Part shown: one piece after another, positions 1-7,750 of the stretch
How the letters are laid out: every line of letters begins with the position of its first letter
How positions within the stretch are numbered: position 1 is the stretch's first letter
Source: Bacteroidota bacterium
Lineage (GTDB): Bacteria; Bacteroidota; Bacteroidia; Bacteroidales; VadinHA17
DNA: 9,629 nucleotides
Assembly: GCA_030613125.1 (NCBI GenBank)
Contig: JAUWMO010000117.1
Span: 1 to 9,629 of the forward strand
Direction of reading: 5' to 3'
Program-made: the position numbers and the translations under genes
Notes under the pieces: model-generated
Seen by the model: only the letters and a program-made list of their open reading frames with translations
The model's database searches: none
Told to the model about the DNA's origin: nothing

Positions 1-479
1 CGGTACAATAGCCTCAGATCACAACAAGTATCCTTTATAATACTATCACTGATCCTGTATGATCCCATTCCCTTAGCTGCAAAATAAATTAATCTATATA
101 CCGGTAAATAAATGATTCCCATAGTGGGTTGTCCATCCTCAATAAGGGCTATGTTAACAGTAAATTCATCATTCCTGTTGATAAATTCCTTGGTTCCATC
201 CAATGGATCGATAAGCCAGTACTGCTTCCATTTTTTTCTTTCCACCCATGTAATCCCGGTTGACTCTTCACTTAATAATGGTATTCCGGTTTTTTTAAGG
301 CCTTCAATTATAAGTGAATGTGATTTTCTGTCAGCTAAAGTAATCGGGGAATTATCTCCTTTCATTTGTACCTCAAAATCACAGCTTTTATAAATGTTAA
401 GGATGGCTTTACCTGCATAGTAAGCTTGCCTGATGGCTAATAACAGTAAGTCTGAATGTGAAGGATCAGAATAGGTCAT
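1..479 (-). CDS. cysQ: CysQ-type 3'(2'),5'-bisphosphate nucleotidase, 3' end outside window
   Basis: This gene encodes the first 159 residues of an inositol-monophosphatase-superfamily enzyme; the C-terminal third or so lies beyond the left edge. CysQ removes the 3'-phosphate from PAP, the by-product of sulfate activation, and is a cytoplasmic Mg-dependent enzyme. The signature DPLDGTKEFINR at residues 91-102 carries the metal ligands D91 and D94 and is typical of CysQ rather than of general inositol monophosphatases. KGDNSPITLAD (40-50) and LLSEES (68-73, with the metal-binding Glu) fit the same family. The ATG at 479 is only 4 bases after the stop of the SLC13 permease, so the two genes are probably cotranscribed and translationally coupled; no Shine-Dalgarno is visible. 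In many Bacteroidota cysQ sits beside an SLC13 permease and cysC/cysD/cysN, which might follow to the left (inference). The assignment is firm from motif identity. Confidence 0.93.
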   Translation of the reverse strand, partial: MTYSDPSHSDLLLLAIRQAYYAGKAILNIYKSCDFEVQMKGDNSPITLADRKSHSLIIEGLKKTGIPLLSEESTGITWVERKKWKQYWLIDPLDGTKEFINRNDEFTVNIALIEDGQPTMGIIYLPVYRLIYFAAKGMGSYRISDSIIKDTCCDLRLLY

Positions 480-483
480 ACTA

Positions 484-2262
484 TCAGAAATAAATTAAGC
501 CCAGAATCAAAACTGCAGCAATCATGTAAAGAACAGTAAGGGGAAATCCAAGCTTAAAAAAGTCCCTGAAAGAATAACCACCCGGACCATATACCATCAA
601 ATTCGTCTGATAACCGATAGGCGTCATGAAATTCGCTGCGGCAGCATAAGCAACTATCAGAATAAATGGTTTGGGATCAAGACCCAATTTCATTGACATA
701 CTTAATGCTATTGGGAAAATTATTGCTACAGCCGCTTTTCCAGTGATATAGGCACCCAAAACTGAAGTAATAATAAATATTCCCAACAAGATGCCATATT
801 TACCCAAAGGCGTAAAAATTGAAATAAAGAAATTTGCAAACATCGGTGCGGCCCCTGACTTCATCATTGCAATTCCCAGGGCCCGTGACATAACAATAAT
901 TAATCCCAAATTGTAATCAATACCCTTTGACAGGTCTTTTGGATTGGTTAATTTGAGTACAAAAGATGTCAGCAACAGAATTATCAATCCCATAAACAAT
1001 GAAATTATTTTTAGTGCCGACAATATGATGGCAAGCAATAATCCGCCTATAAGTATAATTATTTTGTAGGTTTCAATTTTTTCAAATTTCCTGATATTTG
1101 AAATTAAATAGAAGTCCCCGGTATTTTTTATCCTATTTCTGAAATCAGGTCCACAGTATAACAGAAGAACATCTCCGGCTTTGAGGTCAACTTCCCTCAA
1201 TTTTTCAGTAACACGCTCTTCATTCCTATGAATGCCAATCACTGCAGCATCAAATTTTGACCTGAAATTCACATCTTTTAAAGTCTTGTCAATAAATGCA
1301 GAATTATGAGATATTACAATCTCTACTACCTCAGTACGTTTTTTTCTATGAAGCATACCTACAGAGGGTATTGTCAATCCCGAATTAGCATCCATAAGAT
1401 CAGCGATTGGTGATTTATCCCCGGCAAATATCAAACGGTCGCCAGCTTCAATAAGGAGATTATTAGATACAACAAAGATTACCCTTTTATGTCTTTGTAT
1501 CTCAACCAGGTAAAGACCTGGAAGATTCCTCAAACCAGACTCATCGACAGTTTTTCCAACCAGGTTTGATTTCTTTTTAACCTGTGTCTCTACCAGATAG
1601 TTTCGCTCAGCCTCAGGTTTATCCTCAAGAAGGCTCTTATTATCAGGCAGTACCTTATCACTGAAAAAATAAATGTAAATGGATCCTATTACTATCATGG
1701 GCACACCCACAAATACAAAATCAAATATATTAAGTGATTTCAAACCGGGAATAATATCCTGATCGACCACCAGGCCATTTACTATCAAATTAGTAGAAGT
1801 ACCAATAAGGGTAGCACAACCTCCTAAAATGGCCGCGAACGAAAGCGGCATCATCAGTTTCGAAGGCGAGATTTTGTTTTTTTCAGACCAGGAATTCACA
1901 TAAGGCAGCATTACAGCGACAAGAGGTGTATTGTTAAGAAATGCAGAAAAACCTGCTACCAGAAACATCATTCTACTCAGAAATCCTTTGTAACTCTTAA
2001 CATTAGCAAAAGCCTTTCCGAACAGGAGCTCAGTTATGGCAGTATTACGAATGATATCTCCAATGAGCAGCAGCATAATAATGACCATAACTTGTTCATT
2101 AGCAAAACCACTCAGGATTTCACGTGGAGTAAGTATCCCGAATATTCCTAGTACTGCTATACCAATAAGGAAGGTAAAGGCAGGTCCAAAAAGTTCCAGG
2201 TATAGTGATACCAAAATAAATATCACTACAAGGATAACCAAAACAAGATCAGCTGTAATCAT
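484..2262 (-). CDS. SLC13-family permease with two TrkA-C (RCK_C) domains, probable sulfate transporter
   Basis: The 592-residue inner-membrane protein has the SLC13 (DASS) architecture split by a cytoplasmic insert. An N-terminal membrane half (about 1-205) contains the first substrate/Na+ hairpin motif LNNTP (109-113) and GTSTNL (154-159). Two TrkA-C regulatory domains follow, at about 220-298 (with GDRLIFAG, 274-281) and 308-392 (with GDVLLLYCG, 363-371). The C-terminal membrane half (about 400-592) carries the inverted-repeat motifs ITGKAAVAIIFP (506-517) and TPIGYQTNLMVYGPGGY (547-563). TrkA-C domains in such carriers are thought to bind small ligands that gate transport. Family members move divalent anions such as sulfate or dicarboxylates. 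The coupled cysQ downstream favours sulfate, but the citrate lyase genes a few kilobases away keep a di- or tricarboxylate possible. The ATG start gives a complete first helix. The stop is TGA, so TGA terminates in this genome. Confidence 0.9.
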   Translation of the reverse strand: MITADLVLVILVVIFILVSLYLELFGPAFTFLIGIAVLGIFGILTPREILSGFANEQVMVIIMLLLIGDIIRNTAITELLFGKAFANVKSYKGFLSRMMFLVAGFSAFLNNTPLVAVMLPYVNSWSEKNKISPSKLMMPLSFAAILGGCATLIGTSTNLIVNGLVVDQDIIPGLKSLNIFDFVFVGVPMIVIGSIYIYFFSDKVLPDNKSLLEDKPEAERNYLVETQVKKKSNLVGKTVDESGLRNLPGLYLVEIQRHKRVIFVVSNNLLIEAGDRLIFAGDKSPIADLMDANSGLTIPSVGMLHRKKRTEVVEIVISHNSAFIDKTLKDVNFRSKFDAAVIGIHRNEERVTEKLREVDLKAGDVLLLYCGPDFRNRIKNTGDFYLISNIRKFEKIETYKIIILIGGLLLAIILSALKIISLFMGLIILLLTSFVLKLTNPKDLSKGIDYNLGLIIVMSRALGIAMMKSGAAPMFANFFISIFTPLGKYGILLGIFIITSVLGAYITGKAAVAIIFPIALSMSMKLGLDPKPFILIVAYAAAANFMTPIGYQTNLMVYGPGGYSFRDFFKLGFPLTVLYMIAAVLILGLIYF

Positions 2263-2325
2263 GTATAATGATCCAATAAGGGAGTGTTATGCCCTAAATA
2301 CTTGGTTGCTTTCAATAACTTTAAT

Positions 2326-2333
2326 CAAAAATA
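2326..2333 (-). promoter_or_regulatory. candidate Bacteroidota -7 element for the permease-cysQ unit
   Basis: Read on the minus strand this is TATTTTTG, an exact match to the Bacteroidota -7 consensus TAnnTTTG. It lies between the HD gene stop and the permease ATG, giving a leader of about 55-60 bases. I see no good TTTG -33 box at 19-21 bases upstream, and the region is T-rich, so a chance match is possible. Confidence 0.35.
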
Positions 2334-2342
2334 AGAAAATTA

Positions 2343-2888
2343 TCAAAATTTGTTCTTAAACGGCAGAAAAGTCATAAAATCTGCATGGTGAACAATATAT
2401 GCTTCTGTTGTCCTTTTCACCAGATCACCTTCCCCGGCATGAGCTGCAATTATATGACATACCTCGGGAGGAATGCCACATTCCTCCGCTAAGGAAACCC
2501 CTGAAAAAGGATGACGCAGATATTTTCCATACCGTCCCTGTATAATATTTCCGTTTTCATCCTTTTCATATTCAAGAAGTTTTCCAACATCGGCAAGTAT
2601 TGCTCCGGCAATAAGTATATCCATATCCAGAGGGAGCTCATCTTTTAAAAAAAACCTGATTTTCTCACCACTTTCTTTTGCAATGTGAACAACTGCTCTT
2701 TTATGGGCCATAAAACTAACCTTTAAATCAGGTCCGGCTAATAATGTAAACGGGATCAGGGAAAGATCACCGGCAGTTAACTCGCTTCTTTCAAGTGCCA
2801 GGGCCCAGGTTTCTGTTGTTTTGTTACGCAGCTTCGGATCTTTAATCCATTCCAGTTCCGGCCAAAGTTTTTTTGCTTCTTCAAACAT
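2343..2888 (-). CDS. HD-domain phosphohydrolase-like protein with an altered HD pair
   Basis: A soluble 181-residue protein with an HD-superfamily helical core. The likely metal-site positions are H62 in MAHKRAVVH, the pair normally written HDxGK but here A99-D100 in ADVGKLLEYE, H126 in RHPFSG, H150 in IAAHAGEGD, and D170 in VHHADF. HD enzymes hydrolyse phosphoesters of nucleotides or other small molecules; the substrate cannot be told from sequence. The His of the HD pair is replaced by Ala, which could lower or change catalysis, or may be normal in this subfamily. The ATG at 2888 lies 47 bases after the dehydrogenase stop on the same strand, so the two may share a transcript. The stop is TGA. 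I do not recognise a specific named family, so it is best treated as an uncharacterised HD protein. Confidence 0.75.
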   Translation of the reverse strand: MFEEAKKLWPELEWIKDPKLRNKTTETWALALERSELTAGDLSLIPFTLLAGPDLKVSFMAHKRAVVHIAKESGEKIRFFLKDELPLDMDILIAGAILADVGKLLEYEKDENGNIIQGRYGKYLRHPFSGVSLAEECGIPPEVCHIIAAHAGEGDLVKRTTEAYIVHHADFMTFLPFKNKF

Positions 2889-2935
2889 AATTCAAATTTA
2901 GTATGTTACAATTTAAATTCTGTAATAGGTTAAAA

Positions 2936-4135
2936 TTATTTTGAAAAATTTTGTATGATTGCGTCTGTCATCTCTTTTGTTGATGCAGCTCCTTTCTGAA
3001 TTACATCAACTGTACCTTTCATTTTTTTCATATCATAGGTCTGCACCTTCCCGTCAAGAATGACTTTTGAAATTGACTTTCGGATTATTGCTGCAATTCC
3101 TTCCTCTCCTATAAAATCAAGCATCATGCATGCCGACTCGATCATTGCCACAGGATTTACAATAGAAACAGGATAATCAGCATATTTAGGAGCCGAACCA
3201 TGAGTAGGTTCAAAAATTCCTATTCCCTCATCATTAAACTGGGCACTGCACGCAAATCCCAAACCCCCAATTAAACCTGCAAACCCATCAGAAACAATGT
3301 CACCAAACATATTACCTGCCACAATCACATCATATTCTTCCGGGTTCTTGGTCAACCACATCATCTGTGCATCAATGTTTGTGTTCCAAAGTTCGATCAT
3401 GGGAAAGTTTGAAGCCTGAATTTGTTTTGCAAGCCTGTACATCATTCCGGAGGTCTCCCTGATTACATTTGGTTTTTCACACATTGTAACCGACTTATAA
3501 TCATGTTTACGGGCATATTCAAAAGCTGCCCGAAGGATCCGTTCAGTGGCTTTTCGTGTAAAAATTCTTGTTGAGACTGATAAATCTTCTTTTGGCACTT
3601 CACCAAAGTTTTTTTTGAATTTTGGGTGCGTCAATAATGCATTATACACTTGTTCAGGAGGATCTGACCATTCCACCCCTCCATACAATCCTTCAGTATT
3701 CTGACGAAAGATGACAACATCAACAGTTGGCTCTTCAATTTGTCAATCTTTCCCCCGACGGATAAAATTTAGTGGATTACCGGTATAGGTATGGCAGGGT
3801 CTTGTACAGATATCAAGATTAAAGTGTTGCCGTAATCCAACAATTGGACTTGAATAAATCAGACCTTTATCTTTCAAATCAGGCAATAGTTCATTTTCTG
3901 CTTCCTCTTTGGGTTTGGAAGTTATGGCCCCAAACAGGGCAATTTTATGTTTCTGAATAAGCTCAATAGTCCTGTCAGGTAACGGATTACCTTCTTTGCG
4001 CCAGAATTCCCAACCAATATCGCTTTCTATATATTCAGCTTCAAATCCTGCAGCATTCAGCACTCTGAGAGTTTCATTCAATACCACCCGGCCTATTCCA
4101 TCACCGGGTAAGGTAACAATCGTTCTTTTTGACAT
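2936..4135 (-). pseudogene. isocitrate/isopropylmalate dehydrogenase-family protein interrupted by one in-frame TGA
   Basis: One reading frame of 400 codons from ATG 4135 to TAA 2936 encodes a full-length beta-hydroxyacid oxidative decarboxylase, broken only by TGA at codon 131 (3743-3745). The 130 residues before it carry the N-terminal LPGDGIG (9-15), LRQHFNLDICTRPC (101-114, with substrate-binding Arg R102 and R112) and GNPLNF. Reading on in the same frame gives VDVVIFRQNTEGLYGG at the expected place, then KPNVIRETSG, GDIVSDG (with Asp metal ligands near 279 and 283) and THGSAPKYA (311-319). No bases are gained or lost, so this is a nonsense change, not a frameshift. The K317-Y318 pair matches the NADP-selective Lys-Tyr of E. 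coli isocitrate dehydrogenase, whereas NAD-dependent relatives usually have Asp there. The exact substrate (isocitrate, isopropylmalate, tartrate-like) is not settled. The product is truncated unless the stop is a sequencing error or is read through. Confidence 0.85.
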
Positions 4136-4159
4136 ATTTATCAGATTTTAGCATACAAT

Positions 4160-4231
4160 ATTAGTGTTTGTAAATTTAACATATTTTCTTTTTACGAATT
4201 TTTAATAATAAGATGTTTAACAAGCATTAAT
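4160..4231. repeat. imperfect inverted repeat in the divergent intergenic region
   Basis: ATTAGTGTTTGT at 4160-4171 faces ACAAGCATTAAT at 4220-4231, pairing at 10 of 12 positions across a 48-base spacer. The left arm is identical to the outermost 12 bases of the right end of the palindromic element at 9071-9223, read on the minus strand. The 208-base gap 4136-4343 separates the divergent dehydrogenase and pepD genes; apart from this repeat and the pepD promoter it holds only AT-rich sequence. It could be a decayed element copy, an operator, or chance in AT-rich DNA. Confidence 0.3.
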
Positions 4232-4310
4232 TTCAAAACTTCTGACTAATGCAATAGTTCTTTGTCTGAATTTTATCAGGAGTTCTGAATTTAATAATAT
4301 TTAATTTTTC

Positions 4311-4318
4311 TATTTTTG
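4311..4318 (+). promoter_or_regulatory. candidate Bacteroidota -7 element for pepD
   Basis: TATTTTTG matches TAnnTTTG exactly and ends 25 bases before the pepD ATG, implying a short leader of about 20 bases. The -33 TTTG is weak (TTCTG near 4283-4287). Spacing to the start codon resembles that of the citDE promoter. Confidence 0.45.
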
Positions 4319-4343
4319 GGCTCGATTTGAAGTTATAATAATC

Positions 4344-5807
4344 ATGGAAAAAATGGATACACTTCCGAAACATCCCATTTGGGAATATTTTAAAGAAATA
4401 TCAAGAATACCCAGACCTTCAGGCAAAGAGGAAAAGATACTTAAGTTCTTAATAAATTTTGCTGAGAGTCTGGATTTGAAATATATGCAGGATAAAGTTG
4501 GGAACCTTCTAATAATGAAACCTTCATCTTCCGGCAAAGAAAAGGTCAAAACTGTTATCCTGCAAAGTCATGTGGATATGGTCTGTGAAAAAAACATGGA
4601 TATTGATCACGATTTTGATAACGATCAGATTGAAGCAATTGTTGAGGGAGATTGGATTAAGGCAAAAGGAACTACACTGGGCGCTGATGACGGTATTGGA
4701 ATTGCTTCCCAAATGGCTGTTCTGGCTGCAAAAGATATTGAACATGGGCCAATCGAATGTTTATTTACAATTGATGAAGAAAGCGGAATGACCGGGGCCA
4801 AAGGGTTGCAAGCAGACTTTCTTAAAGGTAAAATTCTTCTGAACCTTGATTCAGAAGATGAAGGAGAACTTTTTATTGGTTGTGCAGGAGGGATTGATAC
4901 TGTTGCTAAATATTCATATGAATCGATTGATACCAATAATAATTCAAAAGCCTATAAGATCTTGGTAAATGGTTTGAAAGGTGGGCATTCAGGCGATGAA
5001 ATCAATAAGGACTTAGGCAATTCCATTAAGATCTTAAACAGATTTCTTTGGCAGGCAGTTCAAAGATTCGGTGTTAAAATACATCTATTTAACGGAGGAA
5101 ACCTTCGAAATGCTATTCCCAGAGAAGCTTATGCAGTTATTGTGGTTCCTGAAGAAAAAGCAAAGGAATTAGAGGATTATTTTTATGAGTTTGTACGGAT
5201 AATCAGTTCGGAATACATCAAAACTGAACCCAACCTGAGATTATTGATTGAAAAAACTGATATGCCTGGAGAAGTGCTGGAAGAAACATTCCAGTTAAAA
5301 CTTCTTTCGTCGCTTTATGCTTGTCCTCACGGGGCATTATCCATGAGTAAAGAAATACCGGGACTGGTTGAAACTTCTACAAATCTTGCCTCTATTAAAT
5401 TTCAAAATGAAAGACAAATTAAAGTAACTACCAGTCAAAGAAGTTCTGTTGAAAGTGCCAAAATGGATGCAGCCTGGATGGTGGAAAGTGCTTTCAGCCT
5501 ATCCAACGCCAAAATAGAGCATTCCGGAGGTTATCCGGGATGGACCCCGGATACGAGCTCTGAAATACTCAAAATAGCCCGTATGGCATATGGCAGACTT
5601 TTTAAAACTGAATCCGAAGTTAAAGCAATACATGCCGGACTGGAATGCGGACTTTTTTTTGAAAAATACCCGGAGCTCGACATGGTATCTTTTGGACCCA
5701 CCATCAGAGGTGCACATTCTCCTGATGAACGGTTGCATATTGGTAGTACCTATAAATTCTGGGACCTTTTAATAGAAATACTGAAAAATATCCCGGAAGG
5801 AGAGTAA
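4344..5807 (+). CDS. pepD: PepD aminoacyl-histidine dipeptidase (M20C)
   Basis: A cytoplasmic dizinc dipeptidase of 487 residues, close to the 485 of E. coli PepD, which cleaves Xaa-His dipeptides such as carnosine and other unspecific dipeptides. All catalytic positions are present: H76 and D78 in QSHVDMV, D115 in LGADDGIG, the Glu pair E145-E146 in TIDEESG, D169 in NLDSEDEGE and H458 in RGAHSPDERL. These match the zinc ligands and general base known from the Vibrio enzyme. The lid or dimerisation domain begins near GLKGGHSGDEI (210-220) and returns to the catalytic domain around HAGLECGLF (430-438). The ATG at 4344 fits the family's N-terminus; an in-frame ATG three codons later is an alternative. 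It is the only plus-strand gene here, divergent from the dehydrogenase and convergent with rubredoxin, so it is probably transcribed alone. The gene is intact. Confidence 0.97.
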   Translation: MEKMDTLPKHPIWEYFKEISRIPRPSGKEEKILKFLINFAESLDLKYMQDKVGNLLIMKPSSSGKEKVKTVILQSHVDMVCEKNMDIDHDFDNDQIEAIVEGDWIKAKGTTLGADDGIGIASQMAVLAAKDIEHGPIECLFTIDEESGMTGAKGLQADFLKGKILLNLDSEDEGELFIGCAGGIDTVAKYSYESIDTNNNSKAYKILVNGLKGGHSGDEINKDLGNSIKILNRFLWQAVQRFGVKIHLFNGGNLRNAIPREAYAVIVVPEEKAKELEDYFYEFVRIISSEYIKTEPNLRLLIEKTDMPGEVLEETFQLKLLSSLYACPHGALSMSKEIPGLVETSTNLASIKFQNERQIKVTTSQRSSVESAKMDAAWMVESAFSLSNAKIEHSGGYPGWTPDTSSEILKIARMAYGRLFKTESEVKAIHAGLECGLFFEKYPELDMVSFGPTIRGAHSPDERLHIGSTYKFWDLLIEILKNIPEGE

Positions 5808-5846
5808 GACTTAACCTCTATTATTTATAAAAGCGGCTAATTCTTA

Positions 5847-5865
5847 AACAATAAAGTGAATTGTT
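5847..5865. terminator. weak hairpin between convergent genes
   Basis: AACAAT (5847-5852) and ATTGTT (5860-5865) form a 6-bp stem with a 7-base loop in the 68-base gap between the pepD and rubredoxin stop codons. It is AT-rich with no real T-run on either strand, so it would be a weak terminator at best. Confidence 0.2.
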
Positions 5866-5875
5866 CGTATACGGA

Positions 5876-6040
5876 TTAATCGTCCATTGGGGAAAAATCC
5901 TCTTTCTCAACGCCGCATACAGGGCATGACCAGTCATCAGGTATTTCCTCAAAAGGAGTTCCGGGCAGAATACCACTATCCGGATCTCCTGCCTCAGGAT
6001 CATAGATATATCCGCAAACATTACACTGGTACTTTTTCAT
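5876..6040 (-). CDS. rubredoxin
   Basis: A 54-residue protein whose size and spacing match classical rubredoxins. The iron is held by four cysteines: C6 and C9 in CNVCGYIYD, and C39 and C42 in CPVCGVEKEDF, the same numbering as in Clostridium rubredoxin. The conserved PGTPFEEIPDDW segment (26-37) lies between the two knuckles. Rubredoxins are small cytoplasmic one-electron carriers. In anaerobes they usually feed electrons to oxygen- or peroxide-reducing enzymes such as rubrerythrin, or to flavodiiron proteins. The ATG is 15 bases after the citF stop on the same strand, so it is probably the last gene of the citrate lyase transcript; no other redox partner is in the window. No Shine-Dalgarno is seen. 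Identity is certain; why it sits here is not known. Confidence 0.96.
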   Translation of the reverse strand: MKKYQCNVCGYIYDPEAGDPDSGILPGTPFEEIPDDWSCPVCGVEKEDFSPMDD

Positions 6041-6055
6041 AATTAATAGATCTGA

Positions 6056-7663
6056 TTATCCATTTATTTTTTCTTTTACCTTTTTTACGGTATCAAGGAT
6101 TGTCCCGTCAACCCATTTTATTATGGCAATGATCTGGTCCTCAAACAAAGCCTTTTCAGGTTTCCCGCAAATTTTTTCAGCTATCTCCTTTAACTCACCA
6201 ATGGTCTTTAATGGTAACCCTGAGCCTTTAACAGCTTCAATAAGGTCCTGGCGTTGTGGATTTATTGCAATCCCCCTTTCTGTGACAACAACATCAATCA
6301 ATTCACCGGGACCGCAAAGGGTTGTCACTTCATCAACAATTACAGGAATTCTGTCTCTGAAAAGTGGTACAGGAAGAATTACAGTTTTTGAGAAAAGGCA
6401 GTTCTGCCAACCCCCGATACCGTGCAAGAGGTAACCATCTGAATGAGTTACCACGTTAGCATTAAAATTTATATCTATTTCTGTAGCACCAAGAATCACT
6501 ACATCCACCATTCCGGCAAAGTTACCTTTGCTATGGTAATTATATGAAGTAAAAGGACTTGTCCATACATGATTTGGGTTTTCAGACATGGACCTGACTC
6601 CTTCCAAATCGAAGGTCTGGCCATCAAGTAAATAATCAATAAGGCCTTCCTGCAGCATCGAAACCAGGTATTTATTGCTGCCGCCCCTGGCAAACCTGGC
6701 TTTTATTCCTTTTTTCTTCATAATCTCCTTAAAATATTCGCCTACTGCAAGAGAAGTTCCGCCAGCGCCTGATTGAAAAGAAAAACCCTCTTTTATAATT
6801 CCGGCTGCTTCGCAAAATTTTGCAGTCAGTTCTGCCATATAAAGCCGGTCAGGGCTTTTTGTGATTCGGGTGGTACCTGATATTATTTTCTCAGGATCTC
6901 CTAATTTTTCAATCTCCACAGTGTAATCAACAAAATTTCCCTGGATCTGCCAGGGTAAACAAGGAAAAGGGACCATATTGTCAGTAACTATAATAACCTT
7001 ATCAGCAAATTGTGAATCGGCCAGTGCAAAACCTAATAATCCTGTAGCTGAAGAACCATTCAGTCCATTTGCATTTCCAAATGGATCGGTGCATGCAGCA
7101 CCAATCACAGCAATATCTATCTGAACTTCGCCATCCTGAATTGCCTGATATCTGCCGCCATGGGATCTGAGAACACCAGTTCCTTTCATTTTACCTTCTG
7201 AGGCAAACCTGCCTAACGGGCCATTCATACTCCCCTCAATATGATGGATTGTTCCATCCTCCAGATATTGAATAAGATGTTCATGACAAGGAAATGATGC
7301 AGAAGGAAACCATACCAGATCTTTCACATTTAATTCCTTAGCTATATCAAAAATCTGATTGGACAGTAAATCTCCATTTCTGAAATGATGGTGAGTAGAT
7401 ATTGTAATTCCGTCCTTAAGACCTGCCTTTATTAATGCTTCCTTAAGAGTCGAAACCTGTTTGTTGCCATCTGAAGGGTAATTGGCACAAGTAGGTATAT
7501 TTACTCCATGTTTTTTCCCATCAGGCATAAATTTGCCAATACCCTGAAAAGGCACCTGGGTTTTACCGTTAACTTTAAGTGGGACCCATCTTCCGGCTGC
7601 ATTTTGTACTAATCCGGGAATTTTCATAATGTGCTTTATATTGGTACTAGTACCGTGTTTCAT
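6056..7663 (-). CDS. citF: citrate lyase alpha subunit (citrate CoA-transferase)
   Basis: This 535-residue protein is the alpha chain of citrate lyase, which swaps acetate for citrate on the acyl-carrier gamma chain (acetyl-ACP + citrate gives citryl-ACP + acetate). It aligns along its length with E. coli CitF (about 510 residues): ITISTHHHFRNGDL (86-99), LRSHGGRY (165-172), CTDPFGNANG (191-200), EGFSFQSGAGGTSLAV (292-307), SENPNH (360-365), DINFNANV (397-404) and DVVVTERGIAINP (457-469). The N-terminus is about 20-25 residues longer than in enterics; ATG 7663 is the first start, and M13 is an alternative. It follows citDE by 80 bases, a gap with T-rich sequence and no promoter match that I can see, and precedes rubredoxin by 15. 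The reading frame is intact, so a working alpha chain is expected. Confidence 0.96.
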   Translation of the reverse strand: MKHGTSTNIKHIMKIPGLVQNAAGRWVPLKVNGKTQVPFQGIGKFMPDGKKHGVNIPTCANYPSDGNKQVSTLKEALIKAGLKDGITISTHHHFRNGDLLSNQIFDIAKELNVKDLVWFPSASFPCHEHLIQYLEDGTIHHIEGSMNGPLGRFASEGKMKGTGVLRSHGGRYQAIQDGEVQIDIAVIGAACTDPFGNANGLNGSSATGLLGFALADSQFADKVIIVTDNMVPFPCLPWQIQGNFVDYTVEIEKLGDPEKIISGTTRITKSPDRLYMAELTAKFCEAAGIIKEGFSFQSGAGGTSLAVGEYFKEIMKKKGIKARFARGGSNKYLVSMLQEGLIDYLLDGQTFDLEGVRSMSENPNHVWTSPFTSYNYHSKGNFAGMVDVVILGATEIDINFNANVVTHSDGYLLHGIGGWQNCLFSKTVILPVPLFRDRIPVIVDEVTTLCGPGELIDVVVTERGIAINPQRQDLIEAVKGSGLPLKTIGELKEIAEKICGKPEKALFEDQIIAIIKWVDGTILDTVKKVKEKING

Positions 7664-7726
7664 TAAAACATATACATATTATCTTATTGTTTTTTGTGAT
7701 TTGGAGTTTTTTTTACAAAAATGCTT

Positions 7727-7750
7727 AACTTTATGGACAAACGCTATTTA
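7727..7750. repeat. half-copy of the palindromic element end, overlapping the citDE stop codon
   Basis: These 24 bases match the right terminal arm at 9200-9223 at 20 of 24 positions in the same orientation, with the core TTATGGACAAAC identical. They cover the last codons and the TAG stop of citDE (7744-7746) and run into the gap before citF. No facing partner arm is visible nearby. It may be a decayed solo end or a shared target or binding site. Confidence 0.4.

Noticed and set aside
112..393. Plus-strand reading frame of 93 codons
   Set aside because: It is antisense to cysQ, whose minus-strand frame carries the DPLDGTKEF signature; the plus-strand translation has no recognisable domain.
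2893..2900. TAAATTTG on the minus strand as promoter of the HD gene
   Set aside because: It matches TAnnTTTG but ends only 4 bases before the ATG, so transcription would start inside the gene; likely chance in AT-rich DNA.
3686..3688. TTG as the start of a separate 250-residue dehydrogenase gene
   Set aside because: The same frame reads upstream through 18 conserved family codons to the TGA, so the TTG is an internal leucine of one interrupted gene.
3702..3745. Bacterial SECIS element after the in-frame TGA (selenocysteine)
   Set aside because: Only a 4-bp CAAC/GTTG stem is visible downstream, far weaker than a SECIS hairpin, and the position is not a redox or catalytic site in this family.
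5867..5874. CGTATACG palindrome next to the rubredoxin stop codon
   Set aside because: Eight-base palindromes are common by chance and nothing around it supports a site.
5821..6021. Minus-strand 66-codon frame over the rubredoxin region
   Set aside because: It is out of frame with the four-cysteine rubredoxin frame and shows no family features.
7643..7654. Perfect 12-bp palindrome GGTACTAGTACC
   Set aside because: It lies in codons 4-7 of citF, and one or two such palindromes are expected by chance in a window of this length.
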